Source of the DNA: a virus
Strand: one strand, 5' to 3'
Length of the DNA stretch: 64,000 nt
Virus record (IMG/VR): IMGVR_UViG_3300005337_000003
Location: 62,001-126,000 of that record
Shown here: positions 57,917 to 64,000 of the stretch, one piece after another
How positions within the stretch are numbered: position 1 is the stretch's first letter
Layout: every line of letters begins with the position of its first letter
The notes under the pieces: model-generated
The model's input: the letters and a program-made list of their open reading frames with translations, nothing else
What the model was told of the DNA's origin: nothing
Databases searched by the model: none
Position numbers and translations under genes: made by a program

Positions 57917-58681
57917 ATGCTAAATTCAAAGCCCGTTGATAAATTAGTATTCTTAGATGTCGAGGCAACATCACAGTACAGAACTTTTGATGAAATGCCA
58001 GAAAAACTCAAGGAACTGTTTCGGAAACGCTTCAAAATAGAGTTTGATAAAATAGATCCGAACTGGGGACAGGAAAAGTCTTTACAGTACATAGAAAACC
58101 TCTACAATGCCAAGGCGCCCCTGCATCCTGAGTGGGCCAAGATTATCTGCATCTCGGTTGGCCGCTTTGTTTCGCCTATTACTGCTGGAGGCGACTTAGA
58201 ATTCAAGACCAAGGCATTTATAGGAGAAGAGAAGGAGATATTGGCTTCTTTTCATAAGGCTCTAAAACCGATACTGGATGTGACATTCAACCATCCCGAG
58301 CACTTAGTAGCTCACGCGGGGATGATATACGACTTTCCGATGATTGCCAAGCGCATGATCCTTAATCGTATGCCATTACCTCCAGCCCTGGACTACTCCG
58401 ATCGTAAACCCTGGGACTTAGCTTATTTGGTCGATACAGCGACTACCTGGAAGTACGGACAGTTTGACGGTGGAGCTGCGCTGGATATGTTGGCATATCA
58501 GTTCGATATAGCATCCAGTAAAACCACCATGGACGGCAGCATGGTGAAGGATGAATTTTGGGAGAAGGGGAATATTGCGGGAATTGCCCACTACTGTAAT
58601 TTAGATGTTTTCGTTTTGGCCCAAGTATATTTAAGGCTCAAGAACTTAAACAACAAAGTTATTATGACATCTGAGAATTAA
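57917..58681 (+). CDS. 3'-5' exonuclease, DnaQ/PolB-exo-like
   Basis: 254 residues. KLVFLDVEATSQ has the D-x-E motif (14, 16), HAGMIYDFPMI the second acidic site (D139) and HYCNLDVFVL the Y-x3-D-type third motif. This is the order of the DEDD exonuclease fold, of the kind related to the PolB exonuclease domain. It probably processes ends in replication or recombination. One nt after the previous stop. Confidence 0.8.
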   Translation: MLNSKPVDKLVFLDVEATSQYRTFDEMPEKLKELFRKRFKIEFDKIDPNWGQEKSLQYIENLYNAKAPLHPEWAKIICISVGRFVSPITAGGDLEFKTKAFIGEEKEILASFHKALKPILDVTFNHPEHLVAHAGMIYDFPMIAKRMILNRMPLPPALDYSDRKPWDLAYLVDTATTWKYGQFDGGAALDMLAYQFDIASSKTTMDGSMVKDEFWEKGNIAGIAHYCNLDVFVLAQVYLRLKNLNNKVIMTSEN

Positions 58682-58710
58682 CAAAAAACAGTTGCAGTTT
58701 CGAAATGAAA

Positions 58711-58720
58711 TTGCCACATT
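58711..58720 (+). promoter_or_regulatory. TTGCCACATT site before the 58754 gene
   Basis: Near copy of the ATTGCCACAAT motif at 52621, 52641 and 30562, in the short gap before the DNA-binding gene pair. Possible operator. Confidence 0.4.
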
Positions 58721-58753
58721 GCAAACAAATAAGTAAACATAAAAAATAAGAAA

Positions 58754-59155
58754 ATGGCAACACAAAAAATCATCGTAGCATCTATTAAGAACAATGATAA
58801 ATGGCTGAATGTAACGGACTCTAATAATATAGAGTGGGGAATCAACAAGGAAAAGAATCCTAAACTGGCAGCATTAGTAGCTACACTCCAGCAGGGCCAG
58901 GAATTCACAGCCAACACCTGGGAGAAAGATAAGGGTGATGGCAAAATAGCACGTATGTTATTTGAGCCGGATGAGGCTAAGGACGGAGGTAAAAAATTCA
59001 CTCCCAAAGTAACATCTGATGCAGACTACATGATGAGCTGCATTACAGCTGCCTGCCAGGCGTTTTCGCTAACCAAGGATGAGAATAAGACCAAAGAAAA
59101 AATAGCAGAGTGGGCAGAATATTTTTACACTAAAGTACAGGAGAAAAAGAAATGA
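58754..59155 (+). CDS. small DNA-metabolism protein (probable)
   Basis: 133 residues, strand-rich N-terminus (IIVASIKNNDKWLNV), helical lysine-rich C-terminus. Overlaps the SSB gene by 4 nt. Its build and position suggest a DNA-binding partner of the SSB; it has no acidic tip. Function is inferred. Confidence 0.65.
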   Translation: MATQKIIVASIKNNDKWLNVTDSNNIEWGINKEKNPKLAALVATLQQGQEFTANTWEKDKGDGKIARMLFEPDEAKDGGKKFTPKVTSDADYMMSCITAACQAFSLTKDENKTKEKIAEWAEYFYTKVQEKKK

Positions 59156-59949
59156 TAACTACAAATAAAATACCGCTAACAAATGGCGCATTCACCAAGC
59201 CCTTCCTTGATCCAGGTAATCATAAGGTGAAGCTCAATGAATTGGAAATAAAAGCCGTTACAATCAAAGATCTTCCAGGTCACCGGCTGTATTTACACGT
59301 AGAGACCCCTCCTGTGGGGGGCTCTTTCCAGGGAGCTAAGGACAAGTCAGGGAATCGTTATGCAGGCCAGATCGGGCGTATAGGCATGTCACAGTGGGCA
59401 TATACAGACAATCCAGGTAAGGGCATTATTGGGGAAGATGAGGTGGCCAGGGCTGTAGGTTATCTATGTCGTGATCTGGGACTGGCAGACTGGTGGAACA
59501 ATAAGGAATTCGAAAGTCTCCAGACTATGGTGGATCAATTTAATAGTGATAAACCATACAAGGATGTGTATTTCTATGTATGCGCTGGAGGTCGTCCGTA
59601 TAAAAGCGAAGATGGCAAATATGTTAATTATGAGCTGTTTTTGCCCCGTTATGAAGGCCCAAACAATAAACCCTTTGCCTTATCGAATTCATTTGTAATT
59701 ACCTTTAACAAGGATTTACACGTCCTGGCGGAGAATGGGCCAAGGCCTGCTGCAGGTAATGAGCCTAAGCCCGGCATTACAACCGAACTGCCAAAGGGGG
59801 ACGTATTATCATTTTTGAACCAGAACGGGGAAAGCCCCAAAGCCGCCACACCCGAGTGGCCTAGCCGTGCGGATGATTTTCTGGCTAATAAAAAATCAGA
59901 AGAAAAAGCCATAGAAAATTCAGACGATTGGGACGAACTTCCCTTTTAG
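59152..59949 (+). CDS. single-stranded DNA-binding protein
   Basis: 265 residues. OB-type strands in the first 190 residues (RLYLHVETPPVGGSF, VYFYVCAGGRPYKS), then a disordered P/K/E-rich linker and the tail SDDWDELPF. An acidic tail ending in aromatic residue is the protein-docking tip of SSB proteins (DDDIPF in E. coli) and of T7 gp2.5. Lies between the 133-residue protein and primase genes. Stop codon TAG. Confidence 0.75.
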   Translation: MITTNKIPLTNGAFTKPFLDPGNHKVKLNELEIKAVTIKDLPGHRLYLHVETPPVGGSFQGAKDKSGNRYAGQIGRIGMSQWAYTDNPGKGIIGEDEVARAVGYLCRDLGLADWWNNKEFESLQTMVDQFNSDKPYKDVYFYVCAGGRPYKSEDGKYVNYELFLPRYEGPNNKPFALSNSFVITFNKDLHVLAENGPRPAAGNEPKPGITTELPKGDVLSFLNQNGESPKAATPEWPSRADDFLANKKSEEKAIENSDDWDELPF

Positions 59950-60938
59950 CAAAATACTTGATCAACACCTCCAACATACTCCTGGACGTCAACACCATCC
60001 CTACCGAGTGGGTCTTTCAGTTCTTTTTAGGGCTGGAAGAACCTCTTGCGGGGGAGAACATCATGGTTAGTTCTCCCTTTGCGGAGGATCCTAATCCGTC
60101 ATTCTCAGTGTTCAAACCCAAGGGTAAGGATTTATATAGGTGGTGCTGCTTCTCAAGTGGCTGGAAGGGGGACGTGGTGGATTTGATAGCCAGGCTGAAG
60201 GCACCTACACCAGCTCAACCTATTCCCCGTCTGGAAGCCTCCAGGCTGCTCAAGGAGATCTATCTTGCCAAAAAAGACCCAGGCTACAAACCCAAAGCCC
60301 ATCTTCCAAACTCTCGTGGGAGGGTCACTAAGTACGAGGTGCGTAAATGGGAGATGCGAGATACCAAGTTTTGGGGCGCTTTTGAAATTACAATCAACAT
60401 GTGTCGTAGGTATAATGTCGCACCATTAGCCTGGTTTGAGATGGAGAAGATGAAAAGTGGTATATTGAGGACCTTTGTATTTACAGGCCTGATCTATGGG
60501 TATTTTACCGCCGATGGCCAGCTGGCTAAGATCTATCGCCCAGGTGAGAAAAAAGGCAAGTTCATTAAGGTCCTTGAGGCAGAATGGATTCAGGGTATGG
60601 ATCAGTTGAGGTATGAAACTGATGAGCTTATTATACACTCCTCTATGAAGGAAAACATGTGTTTTCTGTGTATTGGTTTTGAGGGAGAGTATGAGGTGGT
60701 TGCTCCAGATTCAGAGAACATACTCATAAGTCCGGGAATGATGACGTACTTAAAGTCCAGGTATAAGAGGATAAGAGGGTTGTTTGATAATGACACAGCT
60801 GGACGTAAAGCAGCTGCTTTGTATCAGGAAGTCTACCAGGCAGAGCCAATATTTTTTGAGATGTCCAAGGATGTGTCAGACTCTGCCAGAGATTACTCAG
60901 GAAGTGCTGTGAGAATTAAGTTGTTACAAATTTTATAA
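59928..60938 (+). CDS. DnaG-type primase
   Basis: 336 residues. Residues 46-90 are the zinc-binding-like part (MVSSPFAEDPNPSFSV, then CCFSSGWKGDVVDL). TOPRIM region: ELIIHSSMKENMC (233-245) and LFDNDTAG (285-292), where D-x-D binds metal. There is no ATG before the conserved N-terminal part, so TTG at 59928 (or 59958) must start it; the first overlaps the SSB tail by 22 nt in the -1 frame. Makes primers for replication. Confidence 0.82.
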   Translation: MGRTSLLAKYLINTSNILLDVNTIPTEWVFQFFLGLEEPLAGENIMVSSPFAEDPNPSFSVFKPKGKDLYRWCCFSSGWKGDVVDLIARLKAPTPAQPIPRLEASRLLKEIYLAKKDPGYKPKAHLPNSRGRVTKYEVRKWEMRDTKFWGAFEITINMCRRYNVAPLAWFEMEKMKSGILRTFVFTGLIYGYFTADGQLAKIYRPGEKKGKFIKVLEAEWIQGMDQLRYETDELIIHSSMKENMCFLCIGFEGEYEVVAPDSENILISPGMMTYLKSRYKRIRGLFDNDTAGRKAAALYQEVYQAEPIFFEMSKDVSDSARDYSGSAVRIKLLQIL

Positions 60939-60939
60939 A

Positions 60940-61395
60940 ATGGAAATTTCAAACGAAATAAAAGCGAGGGTGTTCGCCCATTATTTGGGGCAAAAAATGA
61001 AAGATTATTGTGCTGAGCCAGAAAACGACATTTGCACGTTAACACAAGTTGATGTACAGCACGGCTGTGTGGCCGATGAACATGGTAATTTTGATATAAA
61101 GTTTAATGATGTTCGATTGCTTCTTAGGCCGCCAAACGCTATAACGGACGAGGATGCGATTGAGGTTGGTCGGATTATTGGGCATGACTTCGGGGACTAT
61201 GCAGAGGGGAAGAGTAAAGTCTTGTACTTCGGCAAAAAGTATATTCAGGAAGCATTTGACGTTGAGTGGATAAACAGACACGTCCAGACATCTTGGCAAG
61301 TTGGGCAGTTTCTTCAACTTCGTGGCTACGACCTTCCAAATTACTTACTTGGCGGTAAAACCCTTCACGAAGCAGGGTTGGCTGTTTATAAATAA
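60940..61395 (+). CDS. conserved phage protein of unknown function
   Basis: 151 residues. VRLLLRPPNAITDEDAIEVGRI and LQLRGYDLPNYLLGG follow the outline LLLRP-x-x-x-ITDEDAIEV ... LRSRGYALP of a family found in many phages of Bacteroidota. Function unknown. Confidence 0.75.
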   Translation: MEISNEIKARVFAHYLGQKMKDYCAEPENDICTLTQVDVQHGCVADEHGNFDIKFNDVRLLLRPPNAITDEDAIEVGRIIGHDFGDYAEGKSKVLYFGKKYIQEAFDVEWINRHVQTSWQVGQFLQLRGYDLPNYLLGGKTLHEAGLAVYK

Positions 61396-61420
61396 AAACA
61401 TATTTTAAAAACACAATAAC

Positions 61421-61678
61421 ATGAAAGACTTAACAAAAGAATTGGGATTACTGCAGGCAGCAGCCACCGAGATCAAAAGGTTGAGAGAGGTTAATTACAC
61501 AATGCAGCTCCGCCTGGATATGTTTGATACCATTGTTAACCTTGTGGGCGCCAAGACCTCCTCTAAAGGCACAGGCATGACTGTGGATATATGCTGGGAA
61601 ATTGAAGACCTTATTAGGCAAATTCAAGGTAGTGAAGATAAAGTAAATTACAAATCTTTAGAACCTATGCAAAAATGA
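61421..61678 (+). CDS. small helical protein
   Basis: 85 residues, first half a charged helix with heptads (AAATEIKRLREVNYTMQLRL). Overlaps the next gene by 4 nt. Unknown function. Confidence 0.65.
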   Translation: MKDLTKELGLLQAAATEIKRLREVNYTMQLRLDMFDTIVNLVGAKTSSKGTGMTVDICWEIEDLIRQIQGSEDKVNYKSLEPMQK

Positions 61679-62265
61679 GTAAACTAAAATACATATTCGA
61701 CGAATGTCAGAAGATGGGATTGAGCCCTGAAGGACTGTATGACCTCTACGTTATAGCCGGTAAAAAATATTCCCATTTGCGCCCTTTTACGCCCCTACAC
61801 CTGGAGGGGTTTGTACTAGTAGATGGTGATACGTGGTCATTATCACAAAAGGGAGAAGAACTTCTTAAACACCTGGACACTCTAATCAAAGGTAAGGCCC
61901 CTAAAATTTCGCCTCCTATTGTCGTGTCAGAGGGCTTAGCAACAGAGTATCGGGAAATGTGGCCAGAGATCAAGTTCCCCAGCGGTAAGTACGCTCGTAC
62001 TAATGTCAAAAGCATTATAATTGCCTTCCAACAGTTCTTTAAAGAATACCCAGCATATACGGATTGGGAGATAATACTAAAAGCTACTGAATTATACCTG
62101 GAAGAATATCGCCAGAATAATTGGAAATATGCCTCTACATCTCAATACTTCATTGCTAAGAAGAAAGAGGGTGGCTATCAATATATCCTGGCAGATTACT
62201 ATGAGCGTATCCTTGGAGGTGAGGCGGTGCAGGAAGTTATTCATTTTGGGCCCAAGGTATCATGA
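61675..62265 (+). CDS. unknown 196-residue protein of the replication block
   Basis: Helical, with LSQKGEELLKHLD in the first half, which may be a winged helix, and YLEEYRQNNWKYASTSQYFI in the second. Tyrosine-rich. ATGA overlap with the next gene. It could be a replication or transcription factor by position. No family recognised. Confidence 0.66.
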   Translation: MSKLKYIFDECQKMGLSPEGLYDLYVIAGKKYSHLRPFTPLHLEGFVLVDGDTWSLSQKGEELLKHLDTLIKGKAPKISPPIVVSEGLATEYREMWPEIKFPSGKYARTNVKSIIIAFQQFFKEYPAYTDWEIILKATELYLEEYRQNNWKYASTSQYFIAKKKEGGYQYILADYYERILGGEAVQEVIHFGPKVS

Positions 62266-62444
62266 GAAAGCTCACATTACAAGAAATACAAGAACTCAAA
62301 AAGTGCCAAGAGGAGCCGTGGTACTTTTACAATAAGTATGTGAAGCCTCCAGAAGCCTTAGATATTACACGAGAAGACTGGGAACTACATATGCAATATC
62401 CTTTGACAAATAAAGAATGTTATAAGCCAGATGAAATCAAATAA
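62262..62444 (+). CDS. small unknown protein
   Basis: 60 residues, MRKLTLQEIQELKKCQEEPWYFYNKYV, then proline-rich. The same N-terminal sequence type occurs in short phage proteins with EEPWYFYN-KYV. Overlaps both neighbours. Confidence 0.65.
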   Translation: MRKLTLQEIQELKKCQEEPWYFYNKYVKPPEALDITREDWELHMQYPLTNKECYKPDEIK

Positions 62445-62622
62445 GGTGTGGAAAGCATTCATAATTATATTGTTATTAGTGTGTGTATGGCCTTTAATGA
62501 TGTTTCAATTTATGCTGGAAGGCTTCACACATAAAAATCAAATAAAATCACAAGTTAAAGATACCGTATTCATCACCAGGCAGTGTGAAGATACCATTTG
62601 GGTATCAGGCCCTAAAGAGTAA
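62431..62622 (+). CDS. small membrane protein
   Basis: 63 residues, one membrane helix at about 7-27 (AFIIILLLVCVWPLMMFQF), then a polar part. Role unknown, perhaps membrane anchoring or superinfection control. Confidence 0.62.
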   Translation: MKSNKVWKAFIIILLLVCVWPLMMFQFMLEGFTHKNQIKSQVKDTVFITRQCEDTIWVSGPKE

Positions 62623-62635
62623 TTAAACCCGGCGA

Positions 62636-64000
62636 ATGTACAAACCCATCATAGGCACCTGTGGTAATCCCGAATGCGGGAGGAAGGACTGGATACCCAC
62701 CAAGCGTGGGCTCTGCCGCAGGTGCCTTCTAAATTACAAAAATGACAGAAAAAACCAAAAGGGAACTGATACAGGAGTGGTTGAAGGAGCCGAAGGGGAT
62801 ATTTGCACCTCTCCAAAAGTACCCAAGTCCGGACGTAGCTACATGGGCACTTTTCCTGGCCTATCAAGCAGGCGCAAACCTACCGGAGAACTCAAATTAT
62901 TCCAGTGGATCTATCAGAACAGGGCACACAGGTCAGAAGTATCAGGAGAACCAATAACATTTGATGTACGTTGTTTTAGCCATATTTTAGGGAAACAGGC
63001 TTTTGGTCAATTTAGACTAAGCTCAGACAATATCGTATTAAAAACGCCTCAGGAACACGACGACTGGCATAACCGGCGACACAAACTAAAAGATGATCCC
63101 CGCTGGGATTTCGTCTTTGAGAAAGAAGAAAGATTAAAGCAAAAATACTACAACAAAGCAATGAGTGATTATTCGATACTAAATGTCAGTTTAATGAATA
63201 AGGCCTATCCGGAAATGGATGGGTGGCAGGCGGGAATCCGCAAGGTGTTTAAAAACGTAATGGATATTACGCCCAGGGCTGGATTTGAGGCGAGTCTTCT
63301 GCAAGCAGTCGAGGCGTTTAAACCCGACATTATATTTATGCAGATCCAGCACCCAGGTATCATAAGCACTCATACAGCTGCCAAGATCGCACAAAATTCC
63401 TTTGTGATCAACTGGTCTGGGGATATCCGGGTAGTTACTGAGCCTTGGTATATTGATATAGGGCGCCACATACAACTGACATGTTTCTCCAATATGCGCG
63501 ATGTGAACAACCTGCGAATGCTGGGTATTAACTCTGACTACCTGGAGATAGGGATAGATCCTGAGATTTATAAGCCATTATATGAGCCACGACATGGTAT
63601 TGTAGCGATGTTTAATCATTACCATAATCAATATCCACTCAGCGCCTACCGCCACCAGGTAGTACACGCGCTAAAGGAAGAATTCAAAGATCAATTTAAA
63701 GTGTATGGCAATAACTGGGGGTCAGTAGCCTCAGGCAATCTCAATCATTCGCAACGTTTGGAAAATGAGATATATAACCAGGCACTCATAGGCATAAATA
63801 TCTCGCATTTTTCAGAGCCTCGTTACTCTTCCGACCGTTTATTGAGGTGTGCTGCTTCTGGGACTATGGTACTTAGTCACCAGTTCCCCGAAATGTCGCC
63901 CTGGGAACCCGGATTGAACTGCGATGTATTTCATGATACGTCTAGTCTGTTGTCTAAATGCAGTTATTACTTGAATCATCGAGAGGAATCTTATCAGATA
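62636..64000 (+). CDS. NinG-like zinc/HNH domain fused to CgeB-like glycosyltransferase
   Basis: Open frame of 455 codons from ATG 62636 to the right edge. Residues 9-30 form a zinc site (C-x4-C ... C-x2-C, ending KRGLCRRC). Residues 83-172 follow the NinG/HNH pattern: TGELKLFQWIYQNRAHRS, SGEPITFD, CFSHILGK, NIVLKTPQEHDDW, RWDFVFEKEERLK. Without a stop the frame goes on with a glycosyltransferase part from Met176 (63161): MQIQHPGIISTHTA, INWSGDIR, CFSNMRDVNNL, YLEIGIDPEIYKPL and SEPRYSSDRLLRCAASGTM. NinG helps phage recombination; CgeB-like proteins glycosylate. The second part may also start separately at 63161. Confidence 0.72.
   Translation, partial: MYKPIIGTCGNPECGRKDWIPTKRGLCRRCLLNYKNDRKNQKGTDTGVVEGAEGDICTSPKVPKSGRSYMGTFPGLSSRRKPTGELKLFQWIYQNRAHRSEVSGEPITFDVRCFSHILGKQAFGQFRLSSDNIVLKTPQEHDDWHNRRHKLKDDPRWDFVFEKEERLKQKYYNKAMSDYSILNVSLMNKAYPEMDGWQAGIRKVFKNVMDITPRAGFEASLLQAVEAFKPDIIFMQIQHPGIISTHTAAKIAQNSFVINWSGDIRVVTEPWYIDIGRHIQLTCFSNMRDVNNLRMLGINSDYLEIGIDPEIYKPLYEPRHGIVAMFNHYHNQYPLSAYRHQVVHALKEEFKDQFKVYGNNWGSVASGNLNHSQRLENEIYNQALIGINISHFSEPRYSSDRLLRCAASGTMVLSHQFPEMSPWEPGLNCDVFHDTSSLLSKCSYYLNHREESYQI

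Noticed and set aside
57060-57974. Minus-strand serine/phenylalanine-rich ORFs opposite the coiled-coil gene
   Set aside because: Complement of GAA/AAG/GCA codons; serine- and phenylalanine-rich composition is typical of antisense frames.
59940-59949. -1 frameshift joining SSB to primase at CCC TTT TAG
   Set aside because: In that phase the codons are CCC and TTT; a -1 slip would give mismatches (TCC, CTT), so it is not a proper heptamer.
1-64000. TAG read as a sense codon throughout the phage
   Set aside because: Several well-placed genes end on TAG with short or no useful extension, so the standard code fits.
1-64000. Integrase, attachment site or lysogeny module
   Set aside because: No recombinase, excisionase or att-like repeat pair is visible; the HTH proteins alone do not show lysogeny.

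Overview
The window is a piece of the genome of a large tailed bacteriophage whose host is almost certainly a member of the Bacteroidota. Three things point to that host. Promoters have the Bacteroidota form TTTG-N19/20-TAnnTTTG. Starts are preceded by A-rich or CA-rich leaders rather than Shine-Dalgarno sites. One virion protein carries an Ig-like module typical of Bacteroidota surface proteins. The layout (a leftward virion block headed by terminase, a 933-residue portal, scaffold and capsid, with an IHF-like protein nearby, and a rightward block of early genes with DnaB-like helicase, primase, SSB and exonuclease) resembles crAss-like phages. That assignment is an inference: the other crAss hallmarks (giant RNA polymerase, DNA polymerase, tail ring genes) are not in the window.

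Left part, positions 1-26.2 kb, minus strand, transcribed right to left. It runs from small unknown genes (24.9-22.8 kb) through a tightly coupled glycosyltransferase/methyltransferase cassette (22.5-18.1 kb), tail-fibre and glycine-rich adhesin genes (18.0-13.7 kb), a lysis cassette (13.5-11.4 kb: membrane proteins, CHAP endolysin, holin-like proteins, u-spanin-like lipoprotein), and after a terminator and a fresh promoter the packaging and head operon (11.2-0.6 kb: coiled-coil, winged-helix, IHF-like, zinc protein, PD-(D/E)XK nuclease, TerL, portal, scaffold, major capsid). A LAGLIDADG homing endonuclease gene lies beyond the capsid terminator and runs off the left edge.

Middle, 26.2-33 kb. 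Transcription diverges at about 26.25 kb. This is the gene-poor part of the window: short ORFs, many hairpins and terminators, a well-formed three-way-junction RNA candidate, two tRNA-like elements and a repeat-rich non-coding stretch near 30.5 kb that could be a regulatory or origin region.

Right part, 33-64 kb, plus strand. About 75 short, tightly packed and often overlapping early genes. Most belong to phage families of unknown function (DUF932, HTPGPW, MGCDIH, YopX, DUF7666, DUF551 types). One HTH regulator (42.9 kb) points the other way and is flanked by inverted repeats. The replication/recombination genes lie at 52.8-63 kb: DnaB-type ATPase, coiled-coil protein, DnaQ-like exonuclease, SSB with an acidic tip, DnaG-type primase and a NinG-like zinc/HNH protein that reads in frame into a second CgeB-type glycosyltransferase at the right edge.

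The observations most worth following are an in-frame TAG splitting a conserved gene at 52.455 kb, a perfect -1 slippery heptamer at 22.78 kb leading into an 86-codon frame without a start, the NinG-glycosyltransferase fusion, promoters placed 4-5 nt from start codons (leaderless mRNAs), the recurring ACACAACACA leader of virion genes, and the glycosylation cassette.
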